Origin: Saprospira grandis
GTDB taxonomy: Bacteria; Bacteroidota; Bacteroidia; Chitinophagales; Saprospiraceae
NCBI RefSeq assembly: GCF_027594745.1
Contig: NZ_CP110854.1
Coordinates: 310,001-374,000, forward strand
Direction of reading: 5' to 3'
DNA length: 64,000 nucleotides
Made by a program: the position numbers and the translations under genes. The notes beneath the pieces were generated by a model. The model was not told the origin of the DNA. It made no database searches and worked only from the letters and a program-made list of their open reading frames with translations. Shown piece by piece: positions 16,198 to 24,450 of this stretch (its first letter is position 1; every line of letters starts with the position of its first letter).

Positions 16198-17292
16198 CTA
16201 TGATTGAACATTCACCATAGAAGTGGGCGGCATGGCCTCATTTCTAATGGCTACCTGCCGCAAGGTCTGACGAGCCACATTCATAAAGGCTTCTTTGGTC
16301 ATGGGGTCTTCATTCAGAATGGCGGGCAAGCCATTGTCGCCCCCCTCACGGATGGCCTGCACCAAGGGAATTTGGCCCAAAAGTACGCTATTCGATTCTT
16401 TGGCCAATTGCTTGCCGCCTCCTTGTCCAAAGATGTAGTATTTATTGTTGGGCAGTTCGGCTGGCGTAAACCAAGCCATATTTTCCACTACGCCCAAAAT
16501 GGGAACATTCACATTGGGTAGACGGAACATATTCATGCCTTTAACGGCATCGGCCAAAGAGACCTCTTGGGGGGTAGTGACCATCACAGCCCCGGTTACG
16601 GCTACCGTTTGGACCAAAGTGAGCTGCACATCTCCGGTGCCTGGAGGCAAATCAATAATCAAATAATCCAGCTCGGGCCATAGGCAATCTTGAAAAAACT
16701 GCTTGATGATTCCCGCCAAACGAGGTCCACGAAGCACCACCGCCTGTTCTGGCTCAATAATATAGCCCATAGAAATAGAAGGAATTCCATATTTTTCAAT
16801 GGGAACAATTTTAGGCTGTCCATCTACATCCTTAATTTTGGGCCGCTGCTTTTGCAAGCCCAACATAGTCGGCAAAGAAGGGCCATAAACATCGGCATCC
16901 ATAATGCCCACTCTAGCACCAAGGGCCTTTAGGCCTAAGGCTAAATTGAGGGCAACTGTGCTTTTCCCTACGCCCCCTTTTCCTGAAGCTACGGCAATAA
17001 TATTCTTAATCTGCGGCACAATAGAAGTTGGGGCCGTTTGGACCACCGTCGTTTTTACATGTATATGCACCTCGGCCTCTGGAAAAACCGAATTGACAGC
17101 TGCTATACAGGCAAAGTTGAGGCTGTTTTTGGTCCCACTATCCATATTGGCTGGCAAAAGTAGGCTAAAACTGACATTCTGCTCATCAGTTTCAAGCTGC
17201 TCCACCATTCGAGCCGAGATAATGTCCTCTCCCGATTTGGGGTCCTTGACCTCTCGGAGTGCCTCGATAATTTTTTGTTTATTCAGTTCCAT
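16198..17292 (-). CDS. Mrp/NBP35-family iron-sulfur carrier ATPase
   Basis: 364 residues. The N-terminal 80 form a DUF59/MIP18-like domain and the rest is a P-loop ATPase with the deviant Walker A GKGGVGKS (104-111), MDADVYGPSLP and LIIDLPPGTGD. Family members carry and deliver Fe-S clusters as dimers. The C-terminal CxxC found in many Mrp proteins is replaced here by ENMAWFTPAELPNNKYY, a variant I associate with Bacteroidota, so cluster binding cannot be confirmed from sequence. It is divergent from the K+ channel gene. Confidence 0.88.
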   Translation of the reverse strand: MELNKQKIIEALREVKDPKSGEDIISARMVEQLETDEQNVSFSLLLPANMDSGTKNSLNFACIAAVNSVFPEAEVHIHVKTTVVQTAPTSIVPQIKNIIAVASGKGGVGKSTVALNLALGLKALGARVGIMDADVYGPSLPTMLGLQKQRPKIKDVDGQPKIVPIEKYGIPSISMGYIIEPEQAVVLRGPRLAGIIKQFFQDCLWPELDYLIIDLPPGTGDVQLTLVQTVAVTGAVMVTTPQEVSLADAVKGMNMFRLPNVNVPILGVVENMAWFTPAELPNNKYYIFGQGGGKQLAKESNSVLLGQIPLVQAIREGGDNGLPAILNEDPMTKEAFMNVARQTLRQVAIRNEAMPPTSMVNVQS

Positions 17293-17355
17293 AAAATGAA
17301 CGCTTTTTTAGATGACTGGCTTTTGCTATCTTCAGGCAAACGCCCCCCATCTGAA

Positions 17356-17363
17356 TATGTTTG
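17356..17363 (+). promoter_or_regulatory. Bacteroidota -7 promoter element (K+ channel)
   Basis: TATGTTTG matches TAnnTTTG, 37 bp upstream of the channel ATG, inside a weak inverted repeat (CCCCC at 17344-17348, GGGGG at 17370-17374). Confidence 0.45.
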
Positions 17364-17400
17364 ACAAAAGGGGGCTCAAAACTACGCAACAAAAATTAAA

Positions 17401-18234
17401 ATGAAGAGAACAGAGCGCCCCAAAAATTGGGCAGCTTGGCGAGAACGGCTGCATGTGATTATCTTTGAGGCCGATACCTTGGCCGGAAAAACCTTTGATG
17501 TCTTGCTGCTCATCGCCATCTTTTGTAGTGTTTTGGCGGTTTCTCTAGAGAGTGTGCAAGAGTACCAAAAGGACTACGGAACCCTATTTTATGTCCTAGA
17601 ATGGGTCTTTACTATTTTCTTTAGCCTAGAGTATATCTTACGGATTATGGCGGTTTATCAGGCTAGGCGCTATGTCTTTAGCTTTTTTGGCATTATTGAT
17701 TTATTGTCTATTCTTCCGACTTATTTGGGCCTGTTTTTCCCTATTTCTGGGGGCTTATTAACGGTTCGGGCGCTGCGGCTCATCCGTATTTTTCGGATTT
17801 TCAAGCTAGGGGGCTTTCTCAATGAGGGCAATCTCCTCTTGGGCGCACTCTACCGCTCTAGGGCCAAAATTACCGTTTTTCTCAGCTTTATTAGTTTGTT
17901 GGTGGTGGTTTTGGGCAGCCTGATGTACCTCATTGAGGGGCAGGCTGGCTCTGGTTTCACCTCTATTCCCCGCAGTATTTACTGGGCCATTGTCACCCTT
18001 ACTACTGTGGGCTATGGCGATATTGCTCCGGCCACCCCTTTGGGCCAATTTGTGGCCGCCCTCATTATGATTTTGGGCTATGGCGTGATTGCGGTCCCTA
18101 CGGGCATGGTTACGGCCGAAATCATACAACAAGAAAGAGGGAGTACGCCTAGCACCCAAGTTTGCAAAGCTTGCCTAAAAGAGGGCCATGCTCAAGATGC
18201 GATTTACTGTAAATATTGTGGCGAAGAACTATAA
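17401..18234 (+). CDS. Voltage-gated-type potassium channel with C-terminal zinc ribbon
   Basis: 277 residues with six predicted transmembrane helices. S4 carries Arg at every third position (VRALRLIRIFRIFK). The selectivity filter is TLTTVGYGD between S5 and S6. It is therefore a Kv-like inner-membrane K+ channel subunit forming tetramers. The cytoplasmic tail is short and ends in CKACLKEGHAQDAIYCKYCG, a four-Cys zinc-ribbon pattern (CxxC...CxxC). A ribbon is an uncommon end for a prokaryotic channel and could mediate assembly or metal/redox sensing, which is inference. It is transcribed alone with its own promoter element. Confidence 0.9.
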   Translation: MKRTERPKNWAAWRERLHVIIFEADTLAGKTFDVLLLIAIFCSVLAVSLESVQEYQKDYGTLFYVLEWVFTIFFSLEYILRIMAVYQARRYVFSFFGIIDLLSILPTYLGLFFPISGGLLTVRALRLIRIFRIFKLGGFLNEGNLLLGALYRSRAKITVFLSFISLLVVVLGSLMYLIEGQAGSGFTSIPRSIYWAIVTLTTVGYGDIAPATPLGQFVAALIMILGYGVIAVPTGMVTAEIIQQERGSTPSTQVCKACLKEGHAQDAIYCKYCGEEL

Positions 18235-18261
18235 GCTCATAGAAAGACTTCCTTGTAGCTA

Positions 18262-18359
18262 ACAAGAAGCTGTTCGCAATAAAAAAGTGGGCTTTGTGCC
18301 TGACAAGAAGCTATTCGCAATAAAAAAGTGGGCCTTGTGCCTGACAAGAAGCTATCTGA
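18262..18359. repeat. 41-bp tandem repeat, 2.3 copies
   Basis: Units beginning ACAAGAAGCT start at 18262, 18303 and 18344; the third stops after 16 bases. The units are nearly identical (CTGTTCGCAA or CTATTCGCAA). No coding sense. It fills the space after the K+ channel stop codon. Confidence 0.8.
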
Positions 18360-18399
18360 AAATTACAAATCCCCTCAAGAGGCTTACTTTTACGGTTTT

Positions 18400-18580
18400 A
18401 CAGGCCCGAAGGGCCGCAGGCCACAACAAGCCCTTTAGGGCGCAGTTCGACGACCAAAGGGAGTAACCGATGTGAAGCAGTGGCCGTCAGGCCAGACCGA
18501 GCAAAAACTTGTTTTTTGCGAAGGGCCGAGCGAACAGCGAGCTGCGGAAGGTAGCGCCGCAGCTTTGCTGCGGAGGCCCC
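18400..18580 (-). repeat. Structured intergenic repeat, core copy 6 plus companion module
   Basis: A companion unit (CACAACAA, stem GCCCTTTAGGGC, GCAGTTCGACGAC, GGGAGTAAC) is joined directly to a core whose right end (on the minus strand) lacks the usual CTAGGCC. It is the only core copy whose terminal pentamers do not obviously pair, apparently because the fusion replaced one end. Confidence 0.75.
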
Positions 18581-18644
18581 TAAAAAAACAGAAAAAGGCC
18601 TAGCTCCTTACAGAACTAGACCTTTATATTAGAGAGAAATCCTC

Positions 18645-19586
18645 TTATTTTTTGACAATCACAACAATTTTGTCGGTTTTCCAGAACTCCTCGGCATTAT
18701 TGACCTCTAGGCGGTTGCCATTGATGGTATAAGAGCTTTCGGGGCGAGCGGGGAGCACGGCAATGATATCGCCTTCGGTGCCACATTCGATTTGGTTGCT
18801 CTCAAAATAATTGATGCTCGAGCTATTGGCTCGGACGGCAGACTGGTACTGCTTGGTCAGTTTCATGGTAAAGCGGCTAAGGATGCCTTTTCGGCGGAGG
18901 GTTTTCTTACTTCCGCAGGCCACATAACCTTTAGCTTGCTCATCGATAAAGACATTTTTGCGGTTAAGCTCCTCGATAGTCGTGGTGAGTTGGCGGTTCG
19001 TGCTTTCGAGGTCTTCATTTTTAGTTTTGAGTTCCTCATAGGCTTCGGCTAGGTTGCCTTCGCTTTCGAGCAGCTGCGACTCCATTTTAGAGAGTGCGGT
19101 ACGTAGGCCATCGATTACGCCTTGGGCCTCTTCTAGTTCCTTCTCTTTGGCCATTACCTTTGTTTCGGCCTGAGAGATCATTTTGCGGAGCTGTTCATTT
19201 TCGATGCGGAAGCTATTGAGGCGGGCCTGCATTTGGCGGGCTTGGCCATTAGACTTCTCGTTGGCATCTTTGAGGGCTTGGAGGCGGGCAATAATCGTTT
19301 GACGTTGAGAGATATCGCCAGACATCTCCTTGCTTTGGCTCAGCTTCTGAATTTCCTTATCGCGGGTTTCGATAGCACGAAGCGTATCCTCAATAGCGTT
19401 AAGCGTTTCGATGGTTTCGGAGTATTCGCCACGAATTAGGCGGTCCTCCTCGCTCATGGCATTGAGTTTTTGTTGAATAGCTGCATTTTCATCTAGCAAC
19501 TGTTCGTATTCTGACTTATAATTATTGCAAGCTGAAAAAAGAAAGCTAGCGAGCAACAAAAAGCTAAAAAGGTAGGTGGTGCGCAT
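18645..19586 (-). CDS. Coiled-coil lipoprotein
   Basis: 313 residues. A lipoprotein signal peptide (MRTTYLFSFLLLASFLFSAC) has its acylated Cys at residue 20. Residues 22-215 are almost entirely heptad-patterned coiled coil. A compact C-terminal domain (about 220-313) contains CGSKKTLRRKGILSRF and ends in WKTDKIVVIVKK. This layout is known from uncharacterised Bacteroidota lipoproteins. It is the last gene of a three-gene minus-strand unit (acyltransferase, lipoprotein, this gene; gaps of 10 and 41 bp), which suggests an envelope-related role. Confidence 0.75.
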   Translation of the reverse strand: MRTTYLFSFLLLASFLFSACNNYKSEYEQLLDENAAIQQKLNAMSEEDRLIRGEYSETIETLNAIEDTLRAIETRDKEIQKLSQSKEMSGDISQRQTIIARLQALKDANEKSNGQARQMQARLNSFRIENEQLRKMISQAETKVMAKEKELEEAQGVIDGLRTALSKMESQLLESEGNLAEAYEELKTKNEDLESTNRQLTTTIEELNRKNVFIDEQAKGYVACGSKKTLRRKGILSRFTMKLTKQYQSAVRANSSSINYFESNQIECGTEGDIIAVLPARPESSYTINGNRLEVNNAEEFWKTDKIVVIVKK

Positions 19587-19627
19587 AAAAAAGCTACTTC
19601 ATTAGAAAGTGATGATAATAGATGGTT

Positions 19628-20275
19628 TTACTTGAGTCGCCAGTACTGTTTGGGGTCTACTGACTCGATAATCAGCTCGCCATTTTTGAGATAAGGCAGG
19701 GCTGGCGAGAGGTCGAGGACAAAATCCTGTTGTTCTCCCACTTGCTTGAGGAAGATGATGGTATAGGGAGCTTGTTGTTCGATGCGGCCAGTAATTTGGC
19801 AGCGGATATCGTTAGAGAGGTGCACATCAGCCAGGAAGCTGCCATCGGTTTCGTTGAGTTCGACAAACTTCATGGAGAGAATTTCCTTATCGGCGGCATG
19901 TTCATACTCTACTTTACCCACAAAAGGCTTAGCGGTTAAGATCTCCTTGGAGGGTAATTTAATACTTTTTTGAATATTTGCGAGGGCCTCTTGGGCTTCG
20001 GCTTTTCGTTTTCCTTCTGGAAAGTCGGCCAAATATTTTTTATAAAAATAGACGCGGTTTTCCATTTGGGCCTGTGCAAAGAGCAGGCGTTCTTTTTTGT
20101 TGGCCAGTTGCTCTTTAAAGCTATGCTCGGGATATTGGCTGGCAAAGCTATCGAGGGCAGCTAAGCTATTGGCTTTTTCGGCAGTTTGCCAGGCGGCCTC
20201 TTCTTCTGGAGATACATTGGGGCCGCAACTAAAGAGCAGCAGGGCTAGGGGCAGCCATAGGAGACGGTAATACAT
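19628..20275 (-). CDS. Hypothetical lipoprotein
   Basis: 215 residues. Signal peptide with lipobox LLLFSC (Cys near residue 17). The N-terminal half is helical and TPR-like: SLAALDSFASQYPEHSFKEQ and YKKYLADFPEGKRKAEAQEA resemble tetratricopeptide units of the YfiO type. The C-terminal half is beta-rich, without a recognised domain. It is co-oriented between the acyltransferase gene and the coiled-coil lipoprotein. Function unknown. Confidence 0.7.
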   Translation of the reverse strand: MYYRLLWLPLALLLFSCGPNVSPEEEAAWQTAEKANSLAALDSFASQYPEHSFKEQLANKKERLLFAQAQMENRVYFYKKYLADFPEGKRKAEAQEALANIQKSIKLPSKEILTAKPFVGKVEYEHAADKEILSMKFVELNETDGSFLADVHLSNDIRCQITGRIEQQAPYTIIFLKQVGEQQDFVLDLSPALPYLKNGELIIESVDPKQYWRLK

Positions 20276-20285
20276 CTTTAGGGTT

Positions 20286-21968
20286 TTAAATTTTAATCAA
20301 TCGGTGCAGGCCATAGGCCTTCATGCGGTTGTGGTAATAATATAGCAAATTGAGGTCTTCACTTTCATAACAGCCCTCTTTTTTGTTCCAAAAAAGAGGT
20401 TTATTGACATGAAATGCGCCAATATTTTGCAGGCCATCGGCCACCAATTCTTCTAGGCTATTTTTGGCCAACATCTCTGATAGTTTGAGTTCCCCCTTGG
20501 CCTCTAGCTCTTTTAGGGCAGTTCGGAGCAGCTTCAAGTTATCAAAGAGCAGGGCTTGGCTAATTCGGCGTTCTTCTTTTGGCAAACGCAAGATACCGTA
20601 TAAATCTTGTTCTTTTTGTCTTGCTTTAATAATATTGAAGGCCGTAAAAGCCAAAAGATGGCTAGAAAGGACCACATTTTCCACCCTAAAGCGTTCAACA
20701 ATTTTATCGGCTAGGCGCTCGGTATAGACCTCATTGCGTTGGCGATCATAGCAAAGTTGCCCCGCAGAAGTATAATAATCTTTAAGGTCCACTTCTCGAC
20801 CTTGGGGGTCTAGGCTACGTCCCTCTTCATCTACAAAGTTGCCCATAACGTCCATGGGTTGCCCAAAATTGACCAAAATCTCAGAGCTATTATAGACAAA
20901 TTGCCGTAGATACTTCAGAATACCCATAGCGCTAAATCCGCTACCTTCAGGGATATAGAGTTCCTTACCCGTATACTTCAGATGCTGTTCGATTAGGCTT
21001 TTGGCCTCTAGCACAAAGTGGTAATTGAGGACCACGGGTACAATGTAAACCTTATTTTTCTCTCCTCTTTCCAAAACCGCTCCTTGGGCATCAATGGCTG
21101 TACCGAGCAGGCCCAACTTCAGGCGTTCTTCTAGGGCGCCATCTCTAGAGCGGGTACCGCCCGGAAAAAAGAGCGAGTGCACCCCTCTTTCAATAGAAAG
21201 TTGAGAAAAGGACTTCAGGCTTTCTAGGTAAAAAGGGTTTTTCTTTCGCCGGTCTAAGGTATAGGCCCCCAATCGGCTAAAGAAATAGGACATAATTTTA
21301 TTATTGAACAGATTGAGCCCTGCCCCATAAGAAAAGGCCAACATACCGATTCTATCGGCGGCCCAGCCAATCAGAATAGAATCTAGATTAGAAAAGTGCG
21401 TAGGCACAAAGACCACCGTTCCCTTATCGACCAAAGAGCGCAGCTCTTCTACATGCCCAGAAATCCGCAATTTTTTGCGCAAATCGGCCTTGCGGATCGT
21501 TAGGGTATTAAGGATAGAATTGAAGAGCATGGGCAGAAGAATTCGGGCCAATTTATAGGTAGAGATCTTAAAATCTCCCGTAATTTCTTCTGTGTAACGT
21601 CTCAATATTCGCTCAGAAAGTTGCTCATGATGCGCCTGGGCTTCGGCCCCTTCCAATTTGGCCCCCTTAACCAATTTTCGGCGGATATCGCCCCAAAAAT
21701 CGAGTTCATCTGGGGGGTCTACTTTCCAAGGGTTTTCTAAAATTCGTTGTCGTTCTTTATAGACTACGGCAGCAATTTTCTGGGCCAACTCTCCCCCTTT
21801 TTTCTGGGCAATCAAGCGGTCTTGCGTAAAGGCCACAAGCTGGTCCATAAACGCTTTTTTATCTCGATACAATTGATTGATGGGCCATTTATTGAGGTCC
21901 TCAATCACAGAGGGCAAGGGATAGGCTTTTTCTGCCTGATAAGACTGATCCTCCTGTTCTATTTTCAT
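20286..21968 (-). CDS. Glycerol-3-phosphate/lysophosphatidate-type acyltransferase
   Basis: 560 residues from MKIEQEDQSYQ (an upstream in-frame ATG at 22025 adds 19 residues and is less likely). The PlsB/PlsC acyltransferase signature is clear: catalytic HxxxxD in THFSNLDS, the FFPGGTRSRDG block, and VPVVLNYHF. The protein is much longer than PlsC and resembles PlsB/DHAPAT-like enzymes, so it probably acylates glycerol-3-phosphate or a related lipid acceptor on the inner membrane. The FPGGTR block has Gly where most relatives have Glu (FPEGTR). It heads a unit with two lipoprotein genes. Confidence 0.85.
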   Translation of the reverse strand: MKIEQEDQSYQAEKAYPLPSVIEDLNKWPINQLYRDKKAFMDQLVAFTQDRLIAQKKGGELAQKIAAVVYKERQRILENPWKVDPPDELDFWGDIRRKLVKGAKLEGAEAQAHHEQLSERILRRYTEEITGDFKISTYKLARILLPMLFNSILNTLTIRKADLRKKLRISGHVEELRSLVDKGTVVFVPTHFSNLDSILIGWAADRIGMLAFSYGAGLNLFNNKIMSYFFSRLGAYTLDRRKKNPFYLESLKSFSQLSIERGVHSLFFPGGTRSRDGALEERLKLGLLGTAIDAQGAVLERGEKNKVYIVPVVLNYHFVLEAKSLIEQHLKYTGKELYIPEGSGFSAMGILKYLRQFVYNSSEILVNFGQPMDVMGNFVDEEGRSLDPQGREVDLKDYYTSAGQLCYDRQRNEVYTERLADKIVERFRVENVVLSSHLLAFTAFNIIKARQKEQDLYGILRLPKEERRISQALLFDNLKLLRTALKELEAKGELKLSEMLAKNSLEELVADGLQNIGAFHVNKPLFWNKKEGCYESEDLNLLYYYHNRMKAYGLHRLIKI

Positions 21969-22044
21969 GTAAAGGGGCTTAAATGAAAAATTAAAGTGTA
22001 TTTTTGCAGGCCAATAAGGGCCCAAATTACTCTTTTTTTATTTT

Positions 22045-22190
22045 GGGGCCTCCCCTCGCCTTTAGGGGCTCGGGGCGGTTACTCCCTTTGGTCGTCGAAC
22101 TGCGGCCTAAAGGCCTTGTTGTCGTTTATTCCCGTTGGTCATCGAACTGGCGCCTCTTCGAGGCTGGTTGTCGCAGCTCGCTGTTGTTTT
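22045..22190 (+). repeat. Companion hairpin module (two units), copy 2
   Basis: Begins GGGGCCTCCCC and contains GGTTACTCCCTTTGGTCGTC followed by GAACTG, stem GCGGCCTAAAGGCC and TTGTTGTCG. A second unit follows with stem GCCTCTTCGAGGC. The flanks are conserved and the stems are variable. It is fused to core copy 7. Confidence 0.8.
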
Positions 22191-22307
22191 GGGGCCTCCT
22201 GCAGCAAAGCTGCAGGCGCTACGTTTCGCAGCTCGCTATTCGCTCGGCCCTGCGGCGGCTTTGCCGCCTAGGTCTGGCCTGCGGCCACTGCTCCACATCG
22301 CTAGGCC
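22191..22307 (+). repeat. Structured intergenic repeat, core copy 7 (GGCCT/AGGCC ends)
   Basis: Starts GGGGCCT and ends CGCTAGGCC. Internal stems are GCAGCAAAGCTGC, GGCGGCTTTGCCGCC and GGCCTGCGGCC. The prmA reading frame runs open through this copy, which makes an inflated ORF starting at 22135. Confidence 0.88.
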
Positions 22308-22386
22308 GTTCGGCCTACGGCCGCTAGAGAGAGTGGCCATTCCAATTTATGATATTTTGCTGGGCCTACAAACATATAAAAAACTT

Positions 22387-23217
22387 ATGCAAACTTACCT
22401 TTCTTTTTCCTTTTCGGTAGCTGAAGAAGACCAACAAGAGCAGTTAATTGCGCTTTTGGCCGATTTTCCCTTTGAGGGTTTTCAGCAAGAGGAGGAGGCC
22501 CTAACGGCCTTTTTGCCTCAGTCTGCCCTAGATGAGCAGCTAAAAAGATTTTTGACCCAATTGGCGCCCAAATGGCCAGAGGCCCAAATTACAGAAATTG
22601 CGCCTACCAACTGGAATGCCCAGTGGGAGTCGGATTATCAGCCCGTTGAAGTAGATGACTTCTGTCTTATTCGGGCCAATTTTCATGCGCCTGCGGCAAA
22701 ACATATTGAGCATGAGATTGTCATTACGCCCAAAATGTCTTTTGGTACTGGGCATCATGCTACTACCTATATGGTTTTGCAGGCCATGCGTCCTTTGGAC
22801 CTAAAAGGCAAAAAGGTCATGGATTTTGGTTGTGGTACAGCCGTTTTGGCCATCATGGCGGCCTATTTGGGGGCCAAAGATATTTTTGCCTTTGATTTTG
22901 ATCCTTGGGCCTATGAAAACTCGGTGGAGAATGTGGCCAACAACTGTCCTGAGGCGCCTTTGCGTTTGGCCCAGGGGGGAAGCGAATTATTGGAGGGCGA
23001 AACAGATTATGATTTAATTTTGGCCAACATCAATCGCAATGTGATTTTATCTTCTATGTCGGATATGGTGGCGGCCTTAAAGCCTGGCGGGCAATTGATT
23101 TGCTCTGGCTTTTTGGAGGAAGATATTCCCTTGATTATAGAAAAGGGCCAAGGGCTCCGTTTATTGGAGCAGAAAGCTCGAGAAAAGTGGCGTTGCCTCA
23201 TTTTTGAGAAAGGCTAA
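22387..23217 (+). CDS. prmA: Ribosomal protein L11 methyltransferase
   Basis: 276 residues from MQTYLSFSFSVAEED. The S-adenosylmethionine-binding core is plain: motif I VMDFGCGTAVLAI, the acidic DFDPWAYEN, and LILANINRNV (family N-I-N). MSFGTGHHATT is the PrmA-specific substrate loop. It trimethylates ribosomal protein L11 in the cytoplasm. The frame is open a further 84 codons upstream, but that part is structured repeat (22191-22307), so the ATG at 22387 is the start. It is followed immediately by a perfect terminator. Confidence 0.93.
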   Translation: MQTYLSFSFSVAEEDQQEQLIALLADFPFEGFQQEEEALTAFLPQSALDEQLKRFLTQLAPKWPEAQITEIAPTNWNAQWESDYQPVEVDDFCLIRANFHAPAAKHIEHEIVITPKMSFGTGHHATTYMVLQAMRPLDLKGKKVMDFGCGTAVLAIMAAYLGAKDIFAFDFDPWAYENSVENVANNCPEAPLRLAQGGSELLEGETDYDLILANINRNVILSSMSDMVAALKPGGQLICSGFLEEDIPLIIEKGQGLRLLEQKAREKWRCLIFEKG

Positions 23218-23222
23218 ATGCG

Positions 23223-23256
23223 AAAAGCAGAGGAAGATCTTCCTCTGCTTTTTTTT
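23223..23256 (+). terminator. Rho-independent terminator after prmA
   Basis: A perfect 30-bp palindrome (AAAAGCAGAGGAAGA and its complement) runs into eight or more T residues, 5 bp after the prmA stop codon. Confidence 0.92.
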
Positions 23257-23294
23257 GGTCCAAATTCTGGGTGTAGGGGCGAGCGTAGCGAGCC

Positions 23295-23412
23295 GGCTGA
23301 GGGATGGGCAGCAGTGGCCCGAAGGGCCAGACCAAAGCGCGAAGCGCTGCAGGGCCGAGCGAACAGCGAGCTGCGATACAGCCCGACCCGAGCGCAGCGA
23401 GTGGGCAGCCCC
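23295..23412 (-). repeat. Structured intergenic repeat, core copy 8 (GGCTG/CAGCC ends)
   Basis: Ends are GGCTG (23295) and CAGCCCC (23412). Stems include GGCCCGAAGGGCC and AGCGCGAAGCGCT. It lies between the prmA terminator and the class D beta-lactamase gene. Confidence 0.85.
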
Positions 23413-23423
23413 AAAAAAGATGC

Positions 23424-24251
23424 TTATTGTAATAACAAATCGATAGCTTTTAAGGTGACTTCTTTTCTGGCGGCGGTAAACTTATCGAGTTCTAGGCCTT
23501 CTTTTGGGACGATATTCGTGGCAAAAAAGTAGGTTTTGTCTTTGCTTTCGAGGTAGCCAACAAACCAGCCATTATGGTCTCCATTTCGGCTTGCCCAGCC
23601 TGTTTTTCCTCTTAGAATATAATCCTCTTCTTGGGTAATAATCATCATTCGGCTCATGATTTCTTTGGTGCGGGCCCTGATGGACAATTGGTCTTGGTAG
23701 AACCTTTTCAGAAAATTGATTTGATCAAACTGGCTAATTTTGGAGTTCCCTTCTAGCCAGAATAGGTCAATATTTGATGAGTCTACCTGCATCTCGCCAA
23801 AATTCAGTTTAGCGAGTTGTTCCTTCATTCTTTTAGCGCCAATTTTTCTGGCTAATTCTTGGTAGCAAGGGACGCAAGAGTAGTGGAAGGCCTTTTTGAG
23901 GCTAAGGTCCTGTTCCCAGCTAGCGAAGGCCCTTGGTTTTTGGTCCCAATAGAAGATTGTACTATCATCTTCGAGCAGGGCGGTTTCTAGCCCAATGATG
24001 GAGTGAGGTATTTTGAAGGTAGAGGCGGGTAGGCGTCCTGATTGGGCCCAGTGATACTCATTGGAGTAGTAGGTATTTGTTTGCAGCTCATAGATTAAGA
24101 TAGCGCCTCGAACATTTGCGGAGTCGAGAATTGCGTGAAACTCTGCTTTAATTTCTTCTTTAGGCCCGGCTATTTCGATCTGTTTTTTGGGCTGGGAGTT
24201 GGTGCAAGAAAGGGCTAAGATTAGGATGGCGACAGAAAAGTACTGATACAT
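23424..24251 (-). CDS. Class D (OXA-like) serine beta-lactamase, lipoprotein
   Basis: 275 residues. All class D signatures are visible: STFK (S77 nucleophile, K80, the carbamylated base in the family), SCV (S125-V127), FWLEG (164-168, the tryptophan that shields the carbamyl-lysine) and KTG (216-218). An N-terminal lipobox (LALSC, Cys16) predicts anchoring in the envelope rather than free secretion. Such enzymes hydrolyse penicillins and sometimes carbapenems; the spectrum cannot be read from sequence. A BlaR-type sensor domain is less likely because there is no transmembrane sensor part. Chromosomal context, no adjacent IS or integron, so it looks intrinsic. Confidence 0.9.
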   Translation of the reverse strand: MYQYFSVAILILALSCTNSQPKKQIEIAGPKEEIKAEFHAILDSANVRGAILIYELQTNTYYSNEYHWAQSGRLPASTFKIPHSIIGLETALLEDDSTIFYWDQKPRAFASWEQDLSLKKAFHYSCVPCYQELARKIGAKRMKEQLAKLNFGEMQVDSSNIDLFWLEGNSKISQFDQINFLKRFYQDQLSIRARTKEIMSRMMIITQEEDYILRGKTGWASRNGDHNGWFVGYLESKDKTYFFATNIVPKEGLELDKFTAARKEVTLKAIDLLLQ

Positions 24252-24335
24252 GGCTAAGTTTGCTATTAGGGGTTTTCAGCTACAATCTTGTAGTTCTGGG
24301 GACAAGATAGCGATAAAGCTTGGCCTAAAAAAAAC

Positions 24336-24365
24336 GAAAGCCAGCAACCGTAGCTACTGACTTTC
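24336..24365 (-). terminator. Probable terminator of the sulfide operon
   Basis: Imperfect hairpin GAAAGCCAG/CTGACTTTC. On the minus strand it is followed by a T8 run. It is placed 86 bp after the sqr stop codon. Confidence 0.6.
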
Positions 24366-24450
24366 TATCCTGACAATTACACCATCCATCCTTAAATTCT
24401 TCTATGATTCAGCAAGAGGAAACAGAGGCGAATGGATAAAAGAGGAACGC

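Noticed and set aside
21999..22006. TATTTTTG as prmA promoter
   Set aside because: It matches TAnnTTTG on the plus strand but lies 380 bp upstream with two structured repeats in between. No supporting -33 element.
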